A stretch of DNA of 64,000 nt, taken from NCBI GenBank assembly GCA_964390465.1, contig CAYMIJ010000002.1:248001-312000 (forward strand), in the 5' to 3' direction. Position 1 is the first letter of the stretch; each line of letters begins with the position of its first letter. The notes below the pieces were generated by a model. It had not been told where the DNA came from. It did no database searches and worked only from the letters and a program-made list of their open reading frames with translations. The translations under genes and the position numbers were made by a program. Below, piece after piece: positions 37,370-45,207 of this stretch. The stretch is from JADZAI01 sp964390465. GTDB lineage: Bacteria > Pseudomonadota > Alphaproteobacteria > Micropepsales > Micropepsaceae.

Positions 37370-39310
37370 ATGAAAGCTGAAAGCCAGATCGAGCGGTTCA
37401 AGCGCGCCGTGGCGCAGACCACGCGCTCCATCGCTGCCGAACCGGAACTGACTGTCACCTACGGCACCGAGCCGCCGGCGCTGAAGGGCATCCGCGCACG
37501 TCTGCCGGTGCCCGCACGCGATCTGCCGCCTGCTGATGTGGCGCTGGTGCGCGGTCAGGCCGATCAGTTCGGGCTGAAGCTCGCTTTCCACGATGAAAAG
37601 ACGCATGCGCACTTTGCGCCCACCGGGCCGAATGCGCGGGCGGTGTTTGATGCAGTCGAAGACGCCCGCATTGACGCGATCGGTGCCAATGCCATGAAAG
37701 GCGTTGCGTCTAACCTCACGGCGGTGTTGGAAGCCAAGTATGCGGGCAAAGGCTATGCCCGCATCAAGACGCGCGCTGATGCCCCGCTGGCCGATGCGGT
37801 CGCGCTTGTGGTGCGCGAGAAGATCACCGGCGCGCCGCCGCCGAAGTCAGCGGAAAAGATTGTCGAACTGTGGCGCGAGTTCATTGAAACGCGCGCGGGG
37901 GCTGATCTCGCCCGTCTCAATGAACAGGAACACGACCAGCACGCCTTCTCGAAGATCGTGCGCACGGTGTTGCGCGATCTCGATATGGGCGACGAGCTGG
38001 GCGACAATGCGGATGATGAGTCCGACGAGGATAGCGATACCGAGCAGACCGAAGACAGCCAGGACCAGCAGCAGGAAGGCAGCGACAGTCAGGAGCCGCA
38101 GGGCGCCTCCGAGGAGGAAGCCGAGCTTCAGGAAGGTGCGCCGCAGGACGATGATCAGCAGGCCGTCGAAATCGACAGCGACGACATGCAGTCGGACGAA
38201 GACAGCGAGGAGGCCGAAGACGGTGACCAGCCGGTGCGTCCGCCGCCGCCTCAGCCTGATCGTCCCAACGAACCGGCCTACAAGATTTTCTCCACCGCGC
38301 ATGATGAAGTGATTGCCGCGGATGATCTGTGCGATGCGGACGAGTTGACCCGTCTGCGCGCCTATCTCGACCAGCAGCTTTCGGCCATGCAGGGCGTGGT
38401 CACGCGCCTTGCCAACCGGCTTCAGCGCCGTCTGATGGCCAAGCAGATGCGCACATGGGAGTTTGATCTGGAAGAAGGCATGCTGGATGCGGCGCGCCTC
38501 ACACGGGTCATCATCGACCCCACCAATCCACTGTCCTACAAGATCGAGAAAGACACCAAGTTCCGCGACACGGTGGTGACGCTGCTGCTCGACAATTCAG
38601 GTTCGATGCGCGGTCGGCCCATCACGGTGGCCGCCATGTGTGCCGACATTCTCGCCCGCACGCTGGAACGCTGCAATGTGAAGGTCGAGATTCTCGGCTT
38701 CACCACCAAGGCGTGGAAGGGCGGGCAGGCGCGCGAGAAATGGATTCAGGATGGCAAGCCGGGCCAGCCCGGACGCCTGAACGATCTCAGGCATATCATC
38801 TACAAGGGTGCGGATTCGCCCTGGCGGCGCGTGCGGCGCAATCTTGGTCTGATGATGCGCGAGGGTCTGCTGAAAGAAAACATCGACGGCGAAGCACTCA
38901 TCTGGGCGCACAACCGTCTGCTGGCGCGCAGCGAACAGCGCCGCATCCTGATGGTTATTTCAGACGGCGCGCCGGTGGATGACTCAACCCTGTCGGTCAA
39001 TGCAGGCAACTATCTTGAACGTCACCTGCGCGCGGTCATCGAGGATATCGAAACCCGCTCACCGGTCGAATTGCTGGCGATCGGCATCGGCCATGATGTG
39101 ACGCGCTATTATCGCCGCGCTGTCACCATTGTGGATGCTGAACAGCTTGGTGGCGCGATGACCGACAAGCTGGCGGAACTGTTTGAGGAAGAAGGTGCCC
39201 GCCGTTCGCAGCCCGTGCCGGCCAATGACAGTGTGTCAGCGCCGCGTGGCGCGACACGGCCCGGTCTTGCCAAGACTTCGCTTCAGGCTGTCAGGGCCAG
39301 GGTGACATGA
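37370..39310 (+). CDS. cobT: Cobaltochelatase subunit CobT
   Basis: 646 residues. N-terminal CobT domain (about 1-205), then a very acidic Asp/Glu/Gln/Ser-rich linker (about 210-300), then a C-terminal VWA domain with the MIDAS motif LLLDNSGSMRG and ILMVISDGAPVDDSTLS. With CobS it forms the AAA+/VWA chaperone that drives CobN to insert cobalt in aerobic cobalamin synthesis. No cobS lies next to it here. The downstream lipoprotein gene overlaps by 4 bases. Confidence 0.95.
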   Translation: MKAESQIERFKRAVAQTTRSIAAEPELTVTYGTEPPALKGIRARLPVPARDLPPADVALVRGQADQFGLKLAFHDEKTHAHFAPTGPNARAVFDAVEDARIDAIGANAMKGVASNLTAVLEAKYAGKGYARIKTRADAPLADAVALVVREKITGAPPPKSAEKIVELWREFIETRAGADLARLNEQEHDQHAFSKIVRTVLRDLDMGDELGDNADDESDEDSDTEQTEDSQDQQQEGSDSQEPQGASEEEAELQEGAPQDDDQQAVEIDSDDMQSDEDSEEAEDGDQPVRPPPPQPDRPNEPAYKIFSTAHDEVIAADDLCDADELTRLRAYLDQQLSAMQGVVTRLANRLQRRLMAKQMRTWEFDLEEGMLDAARLTRVIIDPTNPLSYKIEKDTKFRDTVVTLLLDNSGSMRGRPITVAAMCADILARTLERCNVKVEILGFTTKAWKGGQAREKWIQDGKPGQPGRLNDLRHIIYKGADSPWRRVRRNLGLMMREGLLKENIDGEALIWAHNRLLARSEQRRILMVISDGAPVDDSTLSVNAGNYLERHLRAVIEDIETRSPVELLAIGIGHDVTRYYRRAVTIVDAEQLGGAMTDKLAELFEEEGARRSQPVPANDSVSAPRGATRPGLAKTSLQAVRARVT

Positions 39311-40329
39311 CCATGCGCGTTCGTCTTTTGCTGGCATTCCTGCTTGCGGGCTGCGCGGGTGCTGATATGGGCACGAAGCCGTTTGCGCCCGGCGGAGAGG
39401 CTGTGGCGGTGACCGTTTCGCCCGTGGCACTGCGGTCAGCGGATGAAACAGACCGCACTTTGGGCAAGCTGGTCTATCGCGGCGGCATTTCCATCAGCCC
39501 TGATGACAGCCGCCTTGGCGGGCTATCAGCCTTCAAGGTCAGCGCGGATGGCACGCGCTTCGCAAGTGTTGAGGACATGGGCGTATGGGTCACCGGCGCA
39601 CTGACTTATGATGCGGCAGGCGATCTGACGGGCGCGGGCGACGTGAAGATCGCGCGCATGCTGGGTGCAACGGGCGAGGCTCTTGAAGGCAAGACAGAAG
39701 GCGACAGCGAAGGTCTTGCCTTTGCCGACCCGCATGATCTGAAGGGCGATGCCTTCGTGTCGCTGGAACGCGATCACCGCGTGCTGCGTTTTGATTTCGC
39801 GAAAGATGGCATGGTGGCGCATGGCCAACTGGTTCCCATGCCTGCCGCGGTCAAGACCCTGCGCAACAATGAAGGTCTGGAAGCTCTGGCAACGCTCGCC
39901 GATGGCCGCCTTCTGGCTATTTCAGAATATGGCGTGGCGAATGACGATGCCGACTCGGTTGGCTGGGTCGTCAACCCGCAGACGGGTGAAAGCATCAGCT
40001 TCACCGTGAAGCGCAACCTGCCCTTTGCGATGACCGATGCGACCCTCCTGCCTGACGGGCGGGTCATCACGCTGGAGCGTTCTTTTGATGTGCTGTCCGG
40101 TCCGGGCGCGGAAATGCGCATCTTCAATCCAGCTGACTTCAAGGATGGCGCCATGGTGAGCGGCGAGGTGATCGCTACGCTGTCTGGCGGCGTCACGGTC
40201 GACAATATGGAAGGCATCGCGGCGCGCAAGGCGGCCGATGGCAAGACCTTCGTCTACATCGTCTCTGACGACAACTTTCAGCGTCCGCTTCAGCGCACGC
40301 TCATCATGATGTTCGAACTGGTTGAATGA
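39307..40329 (+). CDS. Lipoprotein with phytase-like esterase domain
   Basis: 340 residues. Lipobox LLAGC with Cys16. The mature part matches the esterase-like-activity-of-phytase domain (six-bladed propeller type): GGISISPDDSRLGGLSAFKVSADGTRFASVEDMG, GDSEGLAFADPHDL, SLERDHRVLRFDF, NNEGLEALATLADGRLLAISE and DNMEGIAARKAADGKTFVYIVSDDN. Its position just after cobT is conserved in alphaproteobacteria. The 4-base overlap shows translational coupling. The true substrate is unknown. Confidence 0.85.
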   Translation: MTMRVRLLLAFLLAGCAGADMGTKPFAPGGEAVAVTVSPVALRSADETDRTLGKLVYRGGISISPDDSRLGGLSAFKVSADGTRFASVEDMGVWVTGALTYDAAGDLTGAGDVKIARMLGATGEALEGKTEGDSEGLAFADPHDLKGDAFVSLERDHRVLRFDFAKDGMVAHGQLVPMPAAVKTLRNNEGLEALATLADGRLLAISEYGVANDDADSVGWVVNPQTGESISFTVKRNLPFAMTDATLLPDGRVITLERSFDVLSGPGAEMRIFNPADFKDGAMVSGEVIATLSGGVTVDNMEGIAARKAADGKTFVYIVSDDNFQRPLQRTLIMMFELVE

Positions 40330-40377
40330 TTTTGCGCGGCCACGTTTGCAGACCGATTTCTTTCAGGAATGGAGTGA

Positions 40378-41343
40378 ATGATGAAAGCCGCTGTCTATTA
40401 CGAAAATGGCCCCCCGGGCGTGTTCAAATACGAGGATCTGCCTGATCCGGAGTGCCACGCCCGAGGCGTCGTCATTCGCGTCGAAGCGGTCAGTATCGAA
40501 GGTGGTGACACGCTGAATCGTTTGGCCGGCCCATTGATGACGACACCTCATGTCGTTGGGTACCAGGCGGCGGGCACGATCATTGAGGTGGGCGCTGAGG
40601 TCACACACCTCAAGCCCGGCCAGCGCGTGGTCACCGTCAATGGCTGGGGCAGTCATGCCGAACTGCGCGGCGTGCCTGCGCGCAACGCATGGCCTGTTCC
40701 TGATGGCATGGACATCAAGACGGCCTCAACCATTCCTGTCCCGTTCGGTACGGCCGATGACTGCCTGTTTGAGTTCGGACATCTGCAGGCGGGCCAGACC
40801 GTTCTGGTGCAGGCTGGGGCCAGCGCGGTGGGATTGGCTGCTATCCAGTTGGCGAAACGGGCGGGTGCGACAGTCATCGCGACGGCTTCAAGCGAGGCGC
40901 GTCTGGAAAAACTCAAAGCCTTCGGTCTCGATCATGGCATCGACTATGTGCGCAGGAACGTCGTCGAAGAAGTCATGCGTCTGACCAACAAGAAGGGCGT
41001 TGATTTGGTGGTTGATCCGGTCGGCGGCGAAACATTGCAGTCGAGCCTGCTTTCGCTTGGCCATCGCGGGCGTGTCTCGATGATGGGACGGGCAGGGCGC
41101 GGCGATATGAAGATTGACGTCTCCAGCCTGATGGTCGGCAACCGCTCGCTGACCGGTGTGTTTCTGGGTGCAGAGATCATGACGGATCGCGCGCATGACA
41201 TGATCCAGCGTCACATCGACGATGTCGCGGCGGGGCGATTGACCGCTGTCATCGACAGCACCTTCCCGTTGAAGGATGCGGCAGCCGCCCATGCGTACAT
41301 CGAAAGCCGCAAGGCCGTCGGCCGCGTGTTGCTGATTCCGTAA
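40378..41343 (+). CDS. Zinc-free NADPH:quinone oxidoreductase-like MDR protein
   Basis: 321 residues. Medium-chain dehydrogenase/reductase: GroES-like N-terminus (MKAAVYYENGPPGVFKYEDLPDP, VGYQAAGTIIEVGAEV), then the cofactor motif VLVQAGASAVGLAAIQLAKRAGATVIATASS, a close variant of AGAGGVG. Zinc-ligand cysteines are lacking, which points to the quinone reductase branch. Either of two adjacent ATGs (40378, 40381) may start it. A strong hairpin follows the stop, isolating it from the arsenic operon. Confidence 0.9.
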   Translation: MMKAAVYYENGPPGVFKYEDLPDPECHARGVVIRVEAVSIEGGDTLNRLAGPLMTTPHVVGYQAAGTIIEVGAEVTHLKPGQRVVTVNGWGSHAELRGVPARNAWPVPDGMDIKTASTIPVPFGTADDCLFEFGHLQAGQTVLVQAGASAVGLAAIQLAKRAGATVIATASSEARLEKLKAFGLDHGIDYVRRNVVEEVMRLTNKKGVDLVVDPVGGETLQSSLLSLGHRGRVSMMGRAGRGDMKIDVSSLMVGNRSLTGVFLGAEIMTDRAHDMIQRHIDDVAAGRLTAVIDSTFPLKDAAAAHAYIESRKAVGRVLLIP

Positions 41344-41352
41344 GCCACGTTC

Positions 41353-41392
41353 ACCCCGCTTTGTCAGTCGCAAAGCGGGGTTGACTATTGTT
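41353..41392 (+). terminator. Hairpin terminator between oxidoreductase and ars operon
   Basis: ACCCCGCTTTG (41353-41363) pairs perfectly with CAAAGCGGGGT (41371-41381) over a 7-base loop, followed by TGACTATTGTT. The stem is strong but the T-run is poor. Its last base is the first base of the arsR -35 element. Confidence 0.6.
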
Positions 41393-41424
41393 CAATGATT
41401 CCATAATTATGAAACTATGGAATC
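41381..41424 (+). promoter_or_regulatory. ars promoter and operator
   Basis: TTGACT (41381-41386) is a good -35. CATAAT (41402-41407, 15-base gap) or TAATTA (41404-41409, 17-base gap) would be the -10. A 9-bp inverted repeat, GATTCCATA (41397-41405) / TATGGAATC (41416-41424), with ATAATTAT in the centre, covers the -10 and the arsR start codon at 41417. This is the expected self-repression site of ArsR. No ribosome-binding sequence lies between promoter and ATG. Confidence 0.7.
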
Positions 41425-41776
41425 AGAAACCGCCACCAGACGCCTGTCTGCCCTTGCCCATGAGGCGCGACTGGCTGTCTTCCGCGCATTGGTTGAGGCC
41501 GGGCCAGAAGGCACGATGCCCAGCACACTCAGCGACCGGCTCTCCATTCCTGCTCCGACCCTGTCGTTTCATCTGGCGCAATTGAAGAATGCTGGTCTTG
41601 TCAGCGCGCGTCGCACAGGCCGGGCGCTGTTCTATGCCGCCGACTATGCCGCGATGAACGGCCTGATTTCATATCTCACTGAGAACTGCTGCGCGGGGTC
41701 TGCCTGCGCGCCTGCCATCTGTTCACCCCAACAGGGAAAGCCCAATGAAGCGCCTGCACGTTCACGTCGCCGTTGA
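41417..41776 (+). CDS. arsR: ArsR-family arsenic-responsive repressor
   Basis: 119 residues. Winged helix with recognition helix PAPTLSFHLAQLKNAGLVSARRTGRALFY. The C-terminus carries Cys91-Cys92, Cys97 and Cys102 (ENCCAGSACAPAIC), like the C-terminal As(III) site of the Acidithiobacillus-type ArsR, and there is no ELCVCDL motif of the plasmid R773 type. Arsenite binding should release the operator at 41397-41424. No ribosome site precedes ATG 41417, so a leaderless message is likely. The gene overlaps arsI by 32 bases. Confidence 0.93.
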   Translation: MESETATRRLSALAHEARLAVFRALVEAGPEGTMPSTLSDRLSIPAPTLSFHLAQLKNAGLVSARRTGRALFYAADYAAMNGLISYLTENCCAGSACAPAICSPQQGKPNEAPARSRRR

Positions 41777-42212
41777 TGACCTCGGCCAGTCGATTGGCTT
41801 TTACAGCGCCCTGTTTGGTGCTGAACCAACCATCCGCCATGACGACTACGCCAAATGGATGCTGGATGATCCGCGTGTGAATTTCGCCATCTCAAAGCGT
41901 GGGCAAGCGGCAGGGCTCGACCATCTTGGCATTCAGGTGGAAAGCGCGGACGAACTGGCCGACATCACGAACCGCCTTGCGGCGGCTGAGCAGGCCATCA
42001 TGCAGGAAGAGAACACGACCTGCTGCTATGCCCGCTCTGACAAAACCTGGGCCGCTGATCCACAGGGCATTCGCTGGGAAAGCTTCCAGACGCACGGACA
42101 GGTCACCACCTATGGCCGCGGTCCTGATGAATTAGAAGTACCAGCCAAGGCTGCCGCGGCGTGCTGTACTGCTCCGGTGCCTCAACACACAACACCCTCC
42201 TGCTGCAGTTAA
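41745..42212 (+). CDS. arsI: ArsI-type C-As lyase (VOC dioxygenase)
   Basis: 155 residues. Extradiol-dioxygenase VOC fold with metal ligands expected at the N-terminal His (HVHVAV), His60 (GLDHLGI) and Glu112 (RWESF). The vicinal pair Cys93-Cys94 in TTCCYARSDKTW is the trivalent-organoarsenical site of ArsI. A C-terminal tail has two more Cys pairs (140-141, 153-154). It cleaves methyl or aryl groups from As(III) using Fe(II) and O2. AGGGA lies upstream of the ATG. Some databases call this family CadI (cadmium-induced). Confidence 0.88.
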   Translation: MKRLHVHVAVDDLGQSIGFYSALFGAEPTIRHDDYAKWMLDDPRVNFAISKRGQAAGLDHLGIQVESADELADITNRLAAAEQAIMQEENTTCCYARSDKTWAADPQGIRWESFQTHGQVTTYGRGPDELEVPAKAAAACCTAPVPQHTTPSCCS

Positions 42213-42215
42213 ACC

Positions 42216-42719
42216 ATGCAGACCTACAATGTGCTTTTTCTATGCACCGGCAACTCGGCGCGCAGCATCATGGGCGAAGTGATTGCCAATCATTTCAGCG
42301 GCGGAAAGCTGCGCGGCTTTTCGGCCGGCAGTCATCCGGCAGGGCAGGTCAATCCATTGACTTTGAAGCTGCTGGAAAGCCTCAAGCTGCCAACGGCAGG
42401 ACTCAACTCCAAGAACTGGAGCGTGTTTGCCCAAAGCGACGCACCACACATGGATTTCGTGTTCACCGTCTGTGACAATGCGGCTCACGAAGTCTGCCCC
42501 ATCTGGCCGGGCCAACCGATGAGTGCCCATTGGGGTGTGGGAGACCCGGCCGCCGTAGCGGGCAGCGAAGAGCAGCGCATGCGTGCCTTCCGCGAGGCTT
42601 TCCGCATCCTGAAGCGGCGGGTTGAATTGTTCAGCGCGCTTCCCTTTGCTTCGCTGGACCGCATGGCGCTACGCAAGAAGGTCGGAGAGATTGGCGCCTT
42701 GCTTGAAACACCGGCCTGA
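42216..42719 (+). CDS. arsC: Arsenate reductase, low-molecular-weight phosphatase type
   Basis: 167 residues. P-loop CTGNSAR with nucleophile Cys10. Later Cys86 and Cys94 (TVCDNAAHEVCPIWPG) provide the disulfide cascade of thioredoxin-linked ArsC. Reduces arsenate to arsenite for export by the next gene. It starts 3 bases after arsI and ends 10 bases before acr3. The extended C-terminal helix (about residues 118-165) is longer than in pI258-type ArsC but usual for Gram-negative members. Confidence 0.94.
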   Translation: MQTYNVLFLCTGNSARSIMGEVIANHFSGGKLRGFSAGSHPAGQVNPLTLKLLESLKLPTAGLNSKNWSVFAQSDAPHMDFVFTVCDNAAHEVCPIWPGQPMSAHWGVGDPAAVAGSEEQRMRAFREAFRILKRRVELFSALPFASLDRMALRKKVGEIGALLETPA

Positions 42720-42729
42720 TTACCGCGCC

Positions 42730-43770
42730 ATGTCCATGCTCTCGCGGCTTTCATTTCTCGACCGCTATCTGACCTTCTGGATTTTTGCGGCAATGGCGCT
42801 GGGTATCGCGCTTGGTTCTCTTTTCCCCAGCCTCCCTGAAATGCTGGCGCGCATGAGCATTGGCGGTACCAACATCCCAATTGCGGTTGGCCTTGTGTTG
42901 ATGATGTACCCACCGCTCGCGCGCGTGCGTTACGAGCGCGTGGGCGAAGTGTTTTCAGACCGCCGCGTTCTGATTCTGTCACTGGTGCAGAACTGGGTCA
43001 TCGGCCCGGTTCTGATGTTTGTTCTCGCGGCGGTCTTTCTGCACGATCAGCCCGGTTACATGACAGGTGTGATCCTTATCGGGCTGGCGCGCTGTATCGC
43101 CATGGTGATCGTGTGGAACCATCTCGCCAGCGGCGACAATGAATACGCCGCCGCGCTTGTGGCCTTCAATTCGGTCTTTCAGCTTCTGTTTTTCAGTGTC
43201 TATGCCTGGCTGTTCCTCGCTGTACTCCCGCCCGTTTTCGGGCTTCAGGGCAGCGTTGTGAATGTTGGCTTCTCAACCATCGCACTGGCCGTTCTCATAT
43301 ATCTCGGCATTCCCTTCACGGCTGGGTTTCTCACCCGCCGGGTTCTCCGGCCACTGAAGGGCGCGGATTGGTATGACAATGTCTTCGTGCCGAGAACCGG
43401 CCCGCTCACGCTGGCGGCCTTGCTGTTCACTATTGCAGCGATGTTCACGCTGAAAGGCGGAGACGTTGTGGCTCTGCCGCTCAGCGCGGCGCGTATTGCT
43501 CTGCCGCTGGCGATCTATTTCCTCATTATGTTCATCGTCAGTTTTGTGCTTGGCCGCCTCATCGAGGCGGACTATCCGCGCACCACGGCGCTTGCCTTCA
43601 CGGCGGCTTCGAACAATTTTGAGCTGGCGATTGCGGTTGCGATTACCACTTTCGGCCTTTCTTCAGACGCCGCTTTCGCGACGGTGATCGGTCCGCTGGT
43701 GGAAGTGCCGGTTCTGATCGCTTTGGTCAGTGTGGCACTCCATCTGAAGAAGACCTGGTTCCGGCGATAG
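42730..43770 (+). CDS. acr3: ACR3-type arsenite efflux permease
   Basis: 346 residues from ATG 42730 (MSMLSRLSFLDRYLTF), about ten membrane helices. ACR3 marks: GLARCIAMVIVWN with the essential Cys122 in helix 4, FNSVFQLLFFSVYAWLF, and the C-terminal TAASNNFELAIAVAITTFG with LVEVPVLIALV holding the conserved Glu. Extrudes arsenite (possibly antimonite) using the proton gradient. Last gene of the arsR-arsI-arsC-acr3 operon. The frame is open upstream into arsC but that part is shadow. Confidence 0.94.
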   Translation: MSMLSRLSFLDRYLTFWIFAAMALGIALGSLFPSLPEMLARMSIGGTNIPIAVGLVLMMYPPLARVRYERVGEVFSDRRVLILSLVQNWVIGPVLMFVLAAVFLHDQPGYMTGVILIGLARCIAMVIVWNHLASGDNEYAAALVAFNSVFQLLFFSVYAWLFLAVLPPVFGLQGSVVNVGFSTIALAVLIYLGIPFTAGFLTRRVLRPLKGADWYDNVFVPRTGPLTLAALLFTIAAMFTLKGGDVVALPLSAARIALPLAIYFLIMFIVSFVLGRLIEADYPRTTALAFTAASNNFELAIAVAITTFGLSSDAAFATVIGPLVEVPVLIALVSVALHLKKTWFRR

Positions 43771-43782
43771 AGCCAGCTGGCT
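43771..43782. promoter_or_regulatory. 12-bp palindrome after acr3
   Basis: AGCCAGCTGGCT is fully self-complementary and sits directly after the acr3 stop, touching the FNR-like box. It may be a short 3' hairpin of the ars transcript or part of the hemN control region. Confidence 0.3.
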
Positions 43783-43795
43783 TGACTCAGATCAT
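43782..43795 (+). promoter_or_regulatory. FNR/FixK-like box upstream of hemN
   Basis: TTGAC-TCAG-ATCAT matches 8 of 10 positions of TTGAT-N4-ATCAA. It lies about 33 bases before ATG 43822. Oxygen-responsive control of hemN by FNR/FixK proteins is established in several alphaproteobacteria. If used in the class II position (-41.5), transcription would begin near 43830, right at the start codon. Confidence 0.5.
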
Positions 43796-43821
43796 GGCGG
43801 GGCGGGGTGGTTTTGCCGTCC

Positions 43822-45201
43822 ATGGCCCTCATGGGAAGGCACATTGAAGAAACCGTGACGCGGCTGATGCCGCTGCTGGAGCGTGAAGCGCCGCGCTACA
43901 CCTCCTATCCGTCTGCGCATCATTTCACCACCATCACGCCCGATCAGGAATCGGGCTGGTTGCACACCTTGCCTGTGGGTGAGCGTGTTGGGCTGTATCT
44001 GCACGTTCCGTTCTGCGAGGAAATGTGCTGGTTCTGCGGTTGCAACACCAAGGCGACGCATCGCCGTGCACCGGTTGAAGGCTATGTAGGTGCGCTGATT
44101 GCCGACATCCGCAACAAGGCGGCACTGGCCCCGCGCGGGTTGAAGCTGCACTCCATCCATTTTGGTGGCGGCTCGCCCACCATGCTCAGCGAATCTGAGA
44201 TGACGCAGATCATGGCGGCGATTGACAGTGCCTTCATGCGCGATGCCACGACGGAAGTTTCCATCGAGATTGATCCGCGCCGTCTCACGCCTGAAAAGGC
44301 GGCGCTTTATGGTGCGCTTGGTTTCAACCGCGCCAGCCTTGGCGTACAGGACACCGACCCTGTCGTGATGGCGGCGATCAATCGCGTGCAACCCTTTGAT
44401 GTCGTGTCCGGCGCGGTGAATATGCTGCGCGCATCGGGCATCGCGGCCATCGGCATCGACATCATGTATGGTCTGCCGCACCAGACGCCGGCCACCATTG
44501 CAGCCACGCTGAAAGATGTGGACAGGCTGGCACCAGATCGCATCGCCTGCTTTTCCTATGCGCACCTGCCGTCGCTGAAGAAACATCAGCGCCTGATCGA
44601 CGCTTCGGCTCTGCCTGATGGTGTGGCGAAGGCCGCCGCCTATCTGCAGATCGCCGATGGCCTCGCCGCACTGGGCTATGGCGCGGTGGGTATGGACCAC
44701 TTCGCGCGCCCGCGTGATGATCTCGCACGCTGTCTTGCCACCCGCACGCTACGGCGCAATTTTCAGGGTTATACGACGCTACCCAATGATTTCCTTATTG
44801 GCGTCGGGGCCTCGGCGATCAGCGAATATCAAGGCGGCATCGCACAGAACGCGGTGCCGAACGGGCAGTATCGTCACGCCGTGATGGCAGGCCAGCTCTC
44901 CACAACGCGCGGCTGGGCCAATCGCCCGGACGACCGGATGCGCCGCGCCGTCATTTCAGAACTGATGTGTTACTTTGAGGCTGACATTGGCGCGATCCTG
45001 AAGCGTTTTGGCTATGATGCGGCCCATCTCGATCACGAGCTTATGACGCTGACCCCCTTTGTGGACGCGGGGATCTGTACGGTTGAAGGCCGCGTGGTGC
45101 GGGTTACCACGCCGTTGCGTATGTTGGTGCGTTCCATCGCTCTGGCGTTCGATGCCTATGCCGCCGCCATGGCCGAGAAACGCTTTTCCAAAGTCGCCTG
45201 A
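43822..45201 (+). CDS. hemN: Oxygen-independent coproporphyrinogen III dehydrogenase
   Basis: 459 residues from ATG 43822. Radical-SAM motif CEEMCWFC (Cys65, 69, 72, followed by Cys74 as in true HemN), preceded by YLHVPF. PRYTSYPSA, FGGGSPTML, and SLGVQDTDPVVMAAINRVQPF are HemN-specific, as against HemW. Converts coproporphyrinogen III to protoporphyrinogen IX without oxygen. Start is uncertain: GTG 43807, ATG 43822 and ATG 43831 are in frame, and alignment of PRYTSY with E. coli HemN slightly favours 43831. An FNR-like box precedes it. Confidence 0.95.
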   Translation: MALMGRHIEETVTRLMPLLEREAPRYTSYPSAHHFTTITPDQESGWLHTLPVGERVGLYLHVPFCEEMCWFCGCNTKATHRRAPVEGYVGALIADIRNKAALAPRGLKLHSIHFGGGSPTMLSESEMTQIMAAIDSAFMRDATTEVSIEIDPRRLTPEKAALYGALGFNRASLGVQDTDPVVMAAINRVQPFDVVSGAVNMLRASGIAAIGIDIMYGLPHQTPATIAATLKDVDRLAPDRIACFSYAHLPSLKKHQRLIDASALPDGVAKAAAYLQIADGLAALGYGAVGMDHFARPRDDLARCLATRTLRRNFQGYTTLPNDFLIGVGASAISEYQGGIAQNAVPNGQYRHAVMAGQLSTTRGWANRPDDRMRRAVISELMCYFEADIGAILKRFGYDAAHLDHELMTLTPFVDAGICTVEGRVVRVTTPLRMLVRSIALAFDAYAAAMAEKRFSKVA

Positions 45202-45207
45202 ACGTTT

